A stretch of DNA of 64,000 nucleotides. It comes from Medicago truncatula (Eukaryota > Streptophyta > Magnoliopsida > Fabales > Fabaceae). Shown piece after piece: positions 12,101 to 23,876 of this stretch. Under the pieces are notes generated by a model that saw only the letters and a program-made list of their open reading frames with translations, did not search any database and was not told the origin of the DNA. How positions within the stretch are numbered: the stretch's first letter is position 1; each line of letters begins with the position of its first letter. The stretch is from positions 53,670,091 to 53,734,090 of the forward strand of contig NC_053044.1 of NCBI RefSeq assembly GCF_003473485.1, in the 5' to 3' direction. Both the position numbers and the translations under genes were made by a program.

Positions 12101-12809
12101 TGGAATAAAAATAAAGGTAAGAAGAAGAGAGAGCATAACATATTGTTTCTGTTATATGTTTGATACATATTTCAAAAGTAGAACAAACCATGCCGGTAGA
12201 CAATCCTATAAATATCTACAATGGGAAAAGGAATGAACAACCAAAAGTTTCTAAGGATTAAAGAAACAACTTAAATATCAGGTTCAATGGAGAAAACATG
12301 AGAATTTCAACAGGCAATATTACAGTGAAAAGTACAAAGGAGTGATGTTAAATAACAGTTATAAGGGTGCTACAGCGCTGTTGCATAACGCAGTTTGCAC
12401 AAATTGGTATTGTTCCGAAGACCCTAATCAGTACTACAAAACATTGTGAAATAGCGACTCCAAAAATCAGCAATTGACAACAGTGGCTAAAAGGCATACA
12501 AAGTATAATTAAGCATCAACTATATTAAAAAAAAATAGAACAAACCTCAAATATAACAGAAAAAACAATAAGATTGCGGGAAGTCTGGCGCCTGGATCGT
12601 GATCTCCTGGTGACTCGAGCAATAACAGTAGCTTCCTCTTTAGAAATATGTTTAAGGCGCTTCTCAAAATCATCGCCGTGTAACCTAAAAATCCCATTCC
12701 AAATTCGGGAAATGAATCCTTTGCGCTTCTTCTTTACATTCCCAGAAGCAGTAGCAGTAGGACTTGTCTCCTTCTTTTCACCTTCCTCAACTGCTTTGTC
12801 ATCGGCCAT
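9132..12809 (-). CDS. LNP: Lunapark family ER-network protein, 5 coding exons
   Basis: Coding exons 12546-12809, 11697-11841, 10516-10625, 9708-10137 and 9132-9550 (minus strand) close in frame to 455 residues. A further intron (about 12830-12986) probably splits the 5' leader. Order in the protein: acidic-basic N terminus; two hydrophobic segments at about residues 79-97 and 112-132 forming a hairpin; a charged coiled coil with LEKLRAERQAKIDELKEK at about 141-160; a serine-rich linker; then a split zinc ribbon, CGNCHMHNG ... YYCPHCHALN, around residues 306-335. That hairpin-coil-zinc-ribbon plan is diagnostic of Lunapark, which sits at three-way junctions of ER tubules and stabilises them, acting with atlastin-type GTPases (RHD3 in plants). 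The tail after the zinc ribbon carries about three and a half copies of a 17-residue repeat, listed separately. Introns hold a MITE and a solo LTR. Confidence 0.92.
9270..9470 (-). repeat. 51-bp coding minisatellite in Lunapark tail
   Basis: About 3.5 units of 51 bp lie within the last exon, translating to tandem copies of GLPSLNVGSVQMDERIS. The two middle units are nearly identical and the outer ones have drifted. Because the unit is a multiple of three, the frame survives gain or loss of copies. Confidence 0.9.
10730..10950 (-). mobile_element. short solo LTR in Lunapark intron
   Basis: A 221-bp segment begins tgttg and ends caaca on the plus strand, the TG...CA form of an LTR, and is flanked by aatgg (10725-10729) and gatgg (10951-10955), a five-base duplication with one difference. 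The interior, in reverse, reads like legume TRIM-type LTRs ('ggatagataagactctt', 'aggatgagttaggcccc'). No interior domain or second LTR is present, so it is a solo LTR fossil. It lies in the intron between coding exons 3 and 4. Confidence 0.7.
11284..11468. mobile_element. MITE in Lunapark intron, 'catgtgcaa' ends
   Basis: The left end agggtttgtctaacatgtgc and the right end, reversed (agggtttttctatcatgtgc), are inverted copies over about 35 bp. Each contains the near-palindrome catgtgcaanattgcacatg. The core is about 110 bp of AT-rich DNA. No exact target duplication was found. Confidence 0.7.
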
Positions 12810-14861
12810 TATTTCCCCCCTCCTGTTTCCTAAAAACACAAACAGAAATCAAACGGATCAACAATCACACTCACAAGACAACAACACAGATAGGAATTAA
12901 TCGTTCTACTTAACTAATTAAGCGATTAATTAATTAATAAAATTGCTGAAGAAAAAGGAAAGTAGGCGTGAAATGGAGAAATTAACCTCCTCCTGAGGTT
13001 GATTATTGAGTGGATTGTTGGGATCTTGCTATTGATTGAATATGTAAACGTTGGATTGGATTGGATTGCCGGGAGGAGGAAGCAAAATCGGGGGAGTTAG
13101 TATTTTTGGAGTTTCCAAACACGTCGTGAACACGTAGCACGAGGATCGTAATCAAGAAAAGAAACAAAGACTTGAATGCCACTCAATGTATATACCAATT
13201 GGAAAACTAACTTTATGCCACAGCCAGGTGAAAAAGGAGTATTTAATCATTCAGTATCATATTATTATACGATATACCGATACTCCATTTCATAAATTTA
13301 TAAATTAATTATTATTTTATGAAATAAGTTGTTATTTGTCATTATTTATATTTTAGAAAACACCATCTTATGAGGAAAAAAAACACCATTTCATTGTTTA
13401 TATGAATTATATTAAACTTTTAATATTTTGACCATTAAACTACTTGCTAATTAGTAAATCATTTAAATTACCTCTTCGTAAAAAGATCATTTAAATTACC
13501 TAAAAATATGATTTTAGTTTTTTTTTTTTTTTTTTTTTTGTAAATTAAGCATAATACCTTCCATCAAAACTAACACTTTTTTTTTTCAAAATTTATATTT
13601 AAGGACATAAATTAGAGTGATACCAACTAGAGTCTATCCCACGGTATGGAGAAACTATGTTCAAATATTGTATGAGATGAGCATTCACATTTAGTGATAG
13701 TCAATATCTTGAATAAGGTTACCTTTAGCGAATAAGTAAAAGAGGAGTGTTATTTAAACAACTATTTAGTTGACAACTTTTAGGACAACCATAATTTACA
13801 AAGAAAAAGTTGATATTTGCACGAAAACCAAAACAATAGAGAGATAAAGTAAAAAGTAATGTGAGTATGAGAGAGAAAGTTGTTGCAAAAGTTGTCACAA
13901 AATGGATGTTCAAATATCATTTCTCTAAGTAAAAAAATAGCATGAATAACTTGTAAGACTGCGGGACAATGTGACCTGGCTTTATAGAAACAAATTTTAT
14001 TTTAATTAAACAAGATAAATAATTTAAAAGTTGATTTATAAAAATTATTTATCTTGTCAAAAAAAGTTACCATATATAACTTTTTGAAATTGAAGTCGAT
14101 TAAACAAGATACACAATCTAAAAAATCTCTACGGTCTAATAATATTTTCTACAACAAAGACTTATTTACTCATTAATATTTATGATCTACATAAAAACTT
14201 TGGTGTATAAGTTTATTTAGTGATAAATTTAGGCATATTACAATGTTGAGGACTGTTGGTCCTTTACACACACACACACACAAAAAAATGCATTGTTACA
14301 ACTCTCTTTGGCATGCTGTTTATTAATCTGACTGTGCAACATTGTTGATAAGTTCATTCCCATAAGAATCATATCTATGAGCTAGGAGTTCTTATTGGTG
14401 ATATGTATTCACCTTATTATCCCTCAGTCACAGTCTTAGGAGATTAACTATAATTTGGTCACATAAGCCATAAGCCATGAGCCTAGTTCCTAGATTGTTG
14501 ATATTGTGTACCATCTTGTACAGATTCTTTACAATCGAATGATATGTATGATGAGTTTGCTTGTAAAAATAAAATAAAAATTGACCATACTCAACTTACC
14601 ATATATATCTTGTCAAAAAAAAAGTTACAATATATAAAAATTGTCTAAAAAAAAAGTTATCATATAGATATGGATTACTTCAATTTCAACGGGGGCACAA
14701 ACTTTCTTACCATCTTTTGATACGCTCCAGGTAGACAAAGCCTACCCTATCTATCATTTAGAAGATCTCCACATCCCACTGAGGATGATGGTATGCATAG
14801 AAGTGTGAGATACAGTGATATAACAGGTGGCCATGCTTCTAATTCCCTTGTTCCTCCAAAT
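12810..14861. other. spacer between Lunapark and cryptochrome-DASH genes
   Basis: The first 250 bases contain the Lunapark leader and its probable leader intron. The rest is AT-rich DNA with one clear MITE (13742-13925), listed separately, and a short CA run at about 14270. No gene is supported. The final part (about 14600-14861) is the likely 3' untranslated region of the cryptochrome gene. Confidence 0.55.
13742..13925. mobile_element. MULE-type MITE with perfect 9-bp TSD
   Basis: A 184-bp element whose ends, gaggagtgttatttaaaca and, reversed, gagaaatgatatttgaaca, are inverted copies. Perfect 9-bp duplications, taagtaaaa, flank it at 13733-13741 and 13926-13934. A second family member lies at 36666-36846. 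It has no coding capacity. Confidence 0.85.
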
Positions 14862-17800
14862 TTATCTCCTGTTCCATCTTCGTTCATTTCCTCTATCATT
14901 ACCTCTTCTTGCACCAAGTGACTTGTCTCCATTATTATGTCTACTAGTCGTTCCAAACTTGAGAGGCACAATTTGACGAATGTATAAATTACCAGGAAAG
15001 TTCCTTTTTTCTTTTGAGATTGCTCTTAACTGTGGCAACCAGTATGCAACATATTCACCTTCTGGGTCATATGTTTGTGCCTGACAACAAGTATATAATA
15101 GTTCTACATCAGAACCAAATTTAAAAATTTACTGAATATTATATCCGTTTCAAGTCCATATTTTGAAGTAAATTGTGAATCTTCTCATAGACACTTACTT
15201 GTTTTGGTATGCTGAAATATCGGTCTTCTCTGGGATCATTCCCGACTCCTGATTAGGAAGAAGAAAATGTAAGAGAGTATGGAGTATAACTTACATTGTT
15301 TAAAGAATTTATGGACAACATAATAATGTTGGCATGACATATTAAAAAATATAAAAGGATTTTTATCAAGAGAGAAATGTGGAAATAATGGATTTCATTT
15401 GAATTACTACAGAAAGTGTTACATATACTTCCAAATATTTACCTGATCCATAAGTCCAGTTTCCATAATTAGAACATGGATCATAATCCAAAAGACATGT
15501 CTCAAACCATTCTGCTCCCATGCGCCAATCTATGCCCATATCACGAACTAGGAAGGAACACACAATCTGTCAAAAAAGGGTAATCTTTCATGTTCCGGTT
15601 GCAAAAGGTGTGTGCAAATTCACATGAGTTCAATGTATCAATTCCTAGCAATTACTATACTGTAGAAAGACATTAAATGTACTTTGGTTTACCTGCCGTC
15701 CACGGTTCGACATAAATCCTGTAGTGGATAATTCTTTCATGTTTGCATCAATCAGAGGATACCTGAAGGTGTATATACACAGTGAAGAAAAAGCCAACTA
15801 CAGCTTTGAGTTTGCTAAAAGAAAAAACTACAGGTTTGAGTTCTATTCTAGAAGAACAAAAATAATATCAAGAAATAGTATTGTATTGAAACAAACAAGA
15901 AAATTGTATAATGATGTGATAGAAACTAACCCTGTACAACCATCTCTCCAGGATTCAAATAATTTCTTGTCTTGGCTCCAATTTTTCTGAACATTTCTAG
16001 GTCCACCTACAAAGAAATAAAGACTACACATAAGCAATCTGATAAATTAATTATAACAAAAAGGTTCTACGGAGATGCATCAACACACTTGCACTCCACA
16101 ATTATGAATAACACCGCCATATTAAATCAGCAGAAGTTTTAATCCATGACCCGATAAATCGCCAGAGGCATCAGAGACTTTGAACAACCCATACCTATAT
16201 GGAAAAGTGAATTTCCATATTTGACTGATAAAAACCTAAAGTAATCCCTCCATATCAACTCGAACAAAACCCTGTGAAAATAAAGACGGATTCAGAAGAA
16301 GAATGTGTTACAAGAAGATGTAGGGTGTCAACCGTGTAATTATTTAACTGTCTACTATTACTGAACTTTCATGAAGAATTAAAGAATGAATAGCTTGGTT
16401 TTTCTCCTATTAGTTTTTCTTTCCTTAAGCATTACCCTTTCTTTGGCACTGAATTTTGCACTAGCCTTTTCTAGATGGAGTTAAAGCAAGTGTGCGAAAT
16501 ACAACTTGACAGATAAGTGAATTATTCAGAAATAGCTAAAAAAGTGCAAATAAGAGAATTCTATCAATAAATATGATGTAGATCTACAATAATAAGAAAA
16601 CGAAGTGTTACCAGTAGGTAGAACTATTTGCTTGTCTTTCATTCTCATATCTCTTCACCTATGATGAACAGACAATACTTTATCAAAGGAGTCTAGTTTT
16701 TCAATATCATGTAATAAACAAATCAGAATTTATTGTCAACTTTAACCTCTTCGTGTATGAGACGAGGAGACAAGCTTCCGGATGCAAGCCATGGCGAGAA
16801 TTTAGTAGAATAATCAGGCCCTAACATCCCATTTCGGGTCTCTTTATATACCTTTAGTAAATCCTACACATGTGCAATCTTGAGAATGAGTTAGATAACT
16901 AAACAATGTTTCGACCACACTATATTTTTAGATCTTGAATATCTTAATTAACTCCCGGAGCCAGTGAACATATTTTCGTTTGACCCTTTTTCCTATTTTA
17001 TGTCGCACACAATTAAATAGTTCCCTTCCATTCTGTATCAGTGATAACTCTTGAACCTTCATGTTTACTCAAAAAGGTGAAAAAAATATCACTCCTAAAT
17101 CAACTCATTATTCGGAGAATAGACAGATGCAGAACGACATAAATTAAATCTACATTTTCATTTGGAGATAAGGAGTTCAAGTTTCCATCCCTACTCCCAT
17201 CATAACTAACATTAATTCCAACATAACATTTATAGTTAAAAAAATGTAGATAAGTGTAACCTCTGACCTTCTTCCAAAAGTATTCATATATTCTGCTCAA
17301 TGCGGCAGTTTCACCCCCCACAAATTTCATCCCCTTGTTAACCTACATCAAGAGGAAGCAAACAGAAAGAGCAAAACTCATTACTTTTTCATTGTTGAGT
17401 TCAAAGGACTAGATTCTCGCATGGATATCCACAGGTATACTTATGGCAAAACCTACATTCTGTGAGGAAAGTCCCAGCTGCTCCAATGAAGGAAGACATC
17501 CCCAATCCTCAATTGGGGGAGGTGGTCCAAGTGATGTTGGCAGTTTGATGCATGAGCGCACGACACATTTCGCTTCAGCAGTCTGCAAATTCAGTAGCAG
17601 CATGAGTAGCAACAAAAGCCATTTCCTATTTCGGTGGACAACTTAACTAAGTGCTTATAGCATAAGCTCTTATATACAAGCTAATTATATAAACAAAAAT
17701 AAAGTTCAATTGTTTTCAAATAACCTATGGGTGGTTTTCATAAGTTACCCTGGAGAGCTTATGGAAATAACAAGGTAATCAAAACCGGACCGGACATAAA

Positions 17801-20140
17801 ACCGGTATACCTATGGGTTCGAGGTTTAAGGATTCAACCGGGTTGAACCGGTTTTAGTTAAATATGTATTTTTTTTTTATCATTATATAAAACAATAACA
17901 TACAAAATTATATATTATTCATATTTTACAGTACTGAAACTTAAACTCATTCAACAATTTCCCATACTTATTAAAAATTAAAATGATATAATATTTTTTA
18001 CGAATAATCATGTGAATTAATACATACAACTCTTTTAGTTTCTTCTTAAAAAAACTCTTTTAGTTTCTTATAGTGCCTTTAAAATTTTAAAATTATATAA
18101 TTTTATTTCCAAATGTTTACAAGCTAATGAACAAACAAAATAAGTTAATTATTGTTCCAAAAAAAAAATCATGAAAGCACGACTAAATTAATTACTCACA
18201 TGTGAACTAAAACTGAACGTTGTCTTACAAAGAGCAAACAACTTTGAATGTGTAGTGGGCCTTATAGGTTAGCTAGTTGGTCCAAAAAATTTATTTGAGT
18301 ATAACCCTAATGACCTGACCCGAATCAATTAAACCTGAGCTGCTTCTTTCATCTTTTCTTTCTCCTCTAGAGCCGCACTTACCCTCTGCTTCTGTTCTCA
18401 CTTTTCTAAACCAAAATCCACCCATGGAATCGATGCTTTTTTGTCATTTTTTTGCAGGATATGCTAAATACGGTCCAACCCATGGAATCGGATGAACCGG
18501 CGGTTTTACCGGTTATTTCCGGTTTCCGCCCGGTTCTCCGGTTTATACCCCGGTTCTATATGAGGACGGTTTTTACGGCCAGTCGGACCGGACACAGGTC
18601 CGGTTCCCGGTTCAACCGGTTGAACCGGCCGGTCCGGTCCGGTTTTAATTACCTTGGGAAATAAGATGAAATCAACTATGGATGTGTTATAAGTTGTTTT
18701 CATAAGTTCTCTCAAACAGTCTTACAAGTGCTTATGTTAGTAGATAAGCTAAAATAAGTTAATCCAAACAAATCCATATAAATCTATACACATGTCAATT
18801 GAAATACCATGCCTTACGAAATTGAGTATAAACATCCGGCAAACAAGGGACATCAAAAGGAAGATCATCATGGTGGTACATAGTGGTGCCCCAAACAAAC
18901 TGTAATTTGGGGTGGCTGTTAGAAGTTGTTGCCGCCCCAGCAGATCCATTAGATGGTACCACCACTTGTTGAAGACGATTGTTTACAGACCTTTCAACAT
19001 TCAACTCTTCGCTACAAGTTTCTTTCTGTGCATAAACCTGACAATTTCACATTCACTAATTAATGAACCAACCCTAAAGATTCTTCAATTATCACAAAAT
19101 TTGGAAATTTCATCAATCTAAACTAGCTTATTAAACATAATTAAAAAAATGATACTCAAATACTAACTGTATGAGCTCCATAAGCTTTAACTAGAGAAGG
19201 AAGAATATCTTCAGGTTTGCCATGTTGAATAAGCAAATTAAGTCCCCGTTTCATTAGATTCTTCCTCAAGTCATCCAAACATTCAAGGAGAAATTGTGTT
19301 CTCAATGCTGCACAAGGTCATGTTCGTAAAGGTGATGCTATATTATATTGCTACTGCATTAATCAAATTCAAATCCATAGCACCAACAAAACAAACATAG
19401 AAGCTAAAAAAAAGCTACAAAACACTAACACATTAGATTGAAGATGTATTATTTGTTGTCCAACATGCGTCAAACTATGAAACAACATATCACGGAAAAA
19501 AATACTATGGCACAACGCTGACAAATGTTACATTCAGGCTCAGTTCAGCAAGGTCAAACCGATAGCTTAGTGTACAAGTTTGTACTATAAAAGTATAGTA
19601 TTTTTTGATACACTACTTAGAGCAGAGTTTTAACTAATAAATAGTGTCAATGTCATTGAAGAAAAGAGATAAAAGACGTTATCGAAAAAAGAATATACCT
19701 CCAGTTTTTGGAAATCCGAAATGGTAAGTGGTTGCAAATAGCCGAGGATCAATACAGTAAACAGGCAATAAAGTTTGTGAGGAAAGCCAAGCCTTGTAGA
19801 GAGTTTCATTATCCAAAACTCTGAGATCGTTTCTAAACCACACGATTGCTGTACCTTTACCACTCCTCTTGGTATTGTTGGAAGTGTACCTTTGGAATGT
19901 TTGGTTTGCCACACGTTCCATTTCGTTAGAATCTAGCTCTGGCACGTGTTGCATTGACGAAGAAGATGCTGAGGGTTCGGATTTGGTGGTGCACAAGTTC
20001 ATTGCGATGTTTGGGAACTGAAATCGTGTTGTTGGGTTTGTGATTGTGAGGATTGATGTTAGGGTGGATTTTGATGAGTTGAGAGTTGTTGTTGTAAGAG
20101 AAAGAAATGGAAGTGTAGTGTTGTAGAGGGAAATGGCCAT
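14862..20140 (-). CDS. CRY3: cryptochrome DASH (CRY3-type photolyase), 13 exons
   Basis: Exons (minus strand): 19699-20140, 19168-19307, 18813-19037, 17457-17582, 17268-17342, 16747-16863, 16612-16658, 16195-16271, 15931-16006, 15693-15762, 15443-15566, 15199-15248, 14862-15080; 595 residues in one frame. Residues 1 to about 50 are rich in Ser, Thr and Leu and poor in acids, like an organelle transit peptide. The photolyase alpha/beta domain begins near 96 ([19 protein letters not shown]). FAD-domain signatures follow: [50 protein letters not shown], and [20 protein letters not shown] basic tail ([15 protein letters not shown]) ends it. DASH proteins bind FAD and an antenna folate, and repair cyclobutane pyrimidine dimers in single-stranded DNA; the Arabidopsis CRY3 acts in chloroplasts and mitochondria. 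Intron 3 begins with GC rather than GT and holds a hAT element. A transposon-like unit ends 178 bp upstream of the start codon. Confidence 0.95.
17583..18812 (-). other. GC-AG intron 3 of the cryptochrome-DASH gene
   Basis: The exon before it ends ...CGT AAG (FRK) and is followed by GCATGG. The next exon starts after TTTGCAG with ACT GCT GAA (TAEAKC). Only the GC donor keeps the frame and the family wording (FRK-xAEAKC). The nearest GT, seven bases on, would create a stop at the junction. Length is 1,230 bp, of which 894 bp is the hAT element plus one copy of its target site. Confidence 0.7.
17771..18656. mobile_element. hAT-type non-autonomous transposon with perfect 8-bp TSD
   Basis: An 886-bp element. 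The left end caaggtaatcaaaaccggac and the right end, reversed (caaggtaattaaaaccggac), match at 19 of 20 positions. Perfect 8-bp duplications, ggaaataa, lie at 17763-17770 and 18657-18664. An 8-bp duplication is the mark of the hAT superfamily. Both ends are packed with CCGG and 'accggt' words, and the right part (18480-18650) is strikingly richer in G and C than its surroundings. No transposase frame is present. The middle (about 18300-18480) has ordinary composition with a pyrimidine-rich block. Confidence 0.9.
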
Positions 20141-20317
20141 GTAAGAGCGAACAACGTCGATTTGCTTTTGGGGACGGAGATTTGTGAGGAAGAAAAACAC
20201 GTTATGCACTTTAAACTGTGACACGTGGCAGAAACGGATTGTTGTGACGTGGACATGTATTGTCCTATTGTTGTACTTTGTACTTACCTCTGCGTCAAGG
20301 TAGAAGTTAATTATCCA

Positions 20318-23300
20318 GAGAATTGCTCTTTCCACATTTGATAATACACTGCCCAGGAATTAGAAATCTGACTGCACTTAACTGCCGAGAAAAACTTCGA
20401 TAGTTCATTGCCGAGGAAAACAAATTATGGAGACAGTGAGCTCTGCATGATTCTAAAACATTTCTAAGCTATTTTTCGGCCAGTTTTTACCTGTAATTAA
20501 AGCAGAGCATTTCGAAAGGCAAAATAATTCATACAACATTGAAACTCGGACATAAACAAGAAAAATGCAATATCTTTTACAATTGTCCATAATTAAATCA
20601 AACCGACATTTGGTTCAAATTACACAAACGTTTGAAATTCATCATAACGGTTCAAATCACAAAAAAATATTGGCGCAAATGCACAACTTAATTAAACCAA
20701 CATTTTTATACATTAAACAAAGTAAAAAATCTCATGAAATTAAAAGTAATGTCATCAAAGTACAAATATACAAATCAATGTCATGAAAACACCAAAACTA
20801 AAAAACAAGTCCTAAAAAACAAAATACTACTACTGGTCATGGTCCTGGTCCTGTTGATGGTGCCTCCTCCTCGGCCTCTGGCCTCGCCTCCTAGTCAAAA
20901 TCGGCGCGATCTGCTCTCTTATATGGCTCATGGCCTGAAACCACAGCTGATGGGTAATGCTTATGACCTTCTCCTGGCCTAACTGCGCATCAACGTAGGC
21001 AACAACGCCACAATCCATGTCATAGGTGTTAGGCGGGCTTCTCGCCTCATACCGCTCCCACTGCTGTGCAATGATCTGCTTTTCATTTGCTGGCCTCGGA
21101 ATATCTCCTGGAAGAGGTGGCAAGATTTGAGGGTGAGACACCCTAGTGTACCATAGCACATAGCCATCCGCCATGTCTGCTCTCTTAGCTGCTCACCCCA
21201 ATCGGTCGTCTTAAGCGTGTGAGTGAGGAAGTCGACGAACGCCTACACAATGTGAGGCGGTGACAGCTTTACAATATCCGTCGGATGTCTGGGGACGGTC
21301 TGGACGTATCCGGCCAGAATACGAGAAAACCTCCTCAAAATCCTGGATCTTCCTGTGCTCTTCGTACGGCCTGCAACATACGTCATTAAACTGTATACGA
21401 TCAAGCAGTGACCGATACGTGACCCCCTCTCTATGACCCTTCTGAAGCTTCCACCTCGCTGCAACTGGATAGTTTTCCATGTAGTCAGTGTTGGGATCAA
21501 CACTGTAAAAGTCAGGAAAATGCGCCAAAAACCATGCCTGCACAAACCAAACAAATCACATTTATAAATTATTACACACGAAAAAATATAACAAAAAAAT
21601 AAAAGTTAAGGTTCACATTTATAAGTTTCTTACAGTGAGCAGTGTCACGCTCCCCCCCAAGAGCTTTGTTTTCAGGCCTACACGCATCAGCTAACTCGCC
21701 GTATAGGTATGCGAGTGTCATCCCTCCCAAGAATAATTACGCATCCCTACGTAGCCGTCCTCCATGGTCGTCAGATAGACCAACTCGATGCGTTTGTTGC
21801 TTCTATCGCCAAACAACAAGCATCTAACCAAGTAGAGAAGGTAACACCTCACGCAATAAGTCCTAACCCTCTCCCGCTCCTCCAGCTCCTCTGGATCTTC
21901 CGTATCAGCCAATACGTTGGCCTTACCAAGGTACCTCGTATATAAGTCCCTCAGCCTCGGGTAGCTAATGTACCCACCGAACTCCTACCAACAAATTTTG
22001 TCCGCCTCCTGCTGCGACACACCCAAGTGCCTCATAAGTAGCGCCGCTCCCTCATGTCTCGACATCTTCTTCCCATGGCTCAACATCCGCCCCTCAATCT
22101 GAAGATGCGTCAGACATTCGACATCATCCAAGGTCACAGTCATCTCCCCCAAAGGCATGTGAAAGGTGCTGGTCTCAGGATGCCACCTCTCGCATAGAGT
22201 CATCAGCATGACATGAGGCACATTGGCGTAGCCCAGGTAAACCAAATCATGTAACCTGCTCTCCCTAAGCGGATCCCAAAACCAATCCTGATTCTCGTTT
22301 GGGCGTCCGAGACTCAAGATGTTAGCCCCATGATTAATCGGTTTTGCCACACGGAGCTTACGAACCTGAAATAATAGAAAAATAAACATAGTTTGAACAA
22401 ACACACATATAAAGAAAATAATTAAATATAAAGAAAATAATTAAAAACAAACACATATAATAATTAAACAAGCACAGATATAAAGAAAATAATTAAACAT
22501 AAAGAAAAAACATTTAAAAAAAACAAATATAAAGGTGGATATAATAATTAAACATACACACATATAAAGAAAATAATTAAACATAAAGAAAAAACATTTA
22601 AAAGAATTACACTTACGTTATCTGAATTATACCAAAGCGGCAACGCCGCATGATTGACATAAGAGTGCAGCAAAGATAAGTCTGTCGGTCCTCTAGGAAA
22701 GGGAGGGTCCACAGGTAACACCTCCGGGGCAGCAGCTGCTACAATGTCATCATCATCTCCTACATGCTGTTGTTGTGGTATATGATCCTGGTCATACCCA
22801 CCATCAGTCACATTGTGGTGTACCTGCCTGATAATTCAGGTACTCCAACTCAGACTGGTCAACAACCTGTGACAGGTCAACAACCTGTGACTCTTTAGAT
22901 TGTGTAGCCTGAGAACTCTCTGAACCATCTCCCCTCCGACCTCTACCCCTCTTTGGGATGTGGCCGCTCTGCCTGTCCCTCCGATGACTTTGAGTCATCG
23001 CACGCCTACCACCAATCATTTTAGATGGATCAATGGGGTCCTGATCGGCCATATCTACACAAAAAAAAAAAAAAAAATTAACATCATTTCCATAACATAA
23101 TCAAACACATTAAATCTAAACTAAACATAAACATAATCAAACTCACTAAAAGTACAACAATGAACATCATTTCCATAACCTTAAATCATTCAATATAATC
23201 AACATACAATAAAATTTATGTCCATCATTTCCATAATAACCTAAACATTATTCATCATTTAACATACACTTAATCATTTCTATACACTTAACCAAACTAT

Positions 23301-23876
23301 AATTAACATCATTTCTATCATTTCCATAACCTAAACTAACCACATAATCAATAAAATTGTCATTGAAGCATTTTATCAAACACTTTGTGTGCAAAGCATA
23401 AAACATATTCAAATTGTGTTCATTTGCCACCATTCAAAACCACATTATGATTTAAACAACATAGGCAACAACTACATTCATTTATCAATTCCTAAATTAC
23501 ACATGCAATCATCAAATTATCAATTTTAAAATCAACCCTAACCACATGCAAACTACTCTAATTTAAAAATAAAAAAATCAACCTAAACAAATTTACATTA
23601 TCATTAAAATGATTGACACAACTTACTTGTGATAATGTGCAGTTGATTTGCTTGCAATTCGTGAAAATGGATTTGGTGAAGATTGGAGAGAAATTGTGAA
23701 TTTTGAATATGTTTTGGAAATGGAAAGGTTCTGGTTCTGCGTATGATTATGTTCAGATTTTCTCGGCAGTTAACTGCAGCCGGATTTTTAATTCCTCGGC
23801 AGTTAACTGCCAATGGGGCAAAAACGTCAATTACTCGTGTGCCACAACCTTATCAAATGTGGGAACAACAATTCTC
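20318..23876. mobile_element. transposon-like unit with plant-mobile-domain gene
   Basis: Inverted ends of 27 bp at 20318-20344 and 23850-23876 match at 24 positions; both begin gagaattg and share ccacatttgataa. Inside each end lie copies of the palindromic word ggcagttaactgcc or decayed versions. Flanking 9-mers (aattatcca and aagtattta) agree at six positions, so the target duplication is weak. Between the ends is a broken plant-mobile-domain gene. MULE-like ends around such genes are known in plants, but the class here is inferred. The unit stops 178 bp before the cryptochrome start codon. Confidence 0.65.
20830..23052 (-). pseudogene. plant mobile domain (PMD/MAIN-like) gene, broken
   Basis: Read on the minus strand, it starts MADQDPIDPSKMIGGRRAM, a typical opening of MAIN-like proteins, followed by a basic, Ser/Gln-rich stretch (about 22810-23052). 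A continuation in another frame is at 22620-22810 (PPFPRGPTDLSLLHSYVNHA). After a probable intron, the PMD core spans 21985-22370 (LVYLGYANVPHVMLMTLCER, FHMPLGEMTVTLDDVECLT). Later parts are at 21211-21543 (AWFLAHFPDFYSVDPNTDY, RIQFNDVCCRPYEEHR) and 20830-21174 (YVLWYTRVSHPQILPP, ending in an Arg/His/Gln-rich tail). The pieces lie in three frames with stops between, so the copy is not functional as it stands. PMD proteins in plants include MAIN, needed for root meristem integrity, and many transposon-borne relatives; the setting here points to the latter. Confidence 0.75.
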
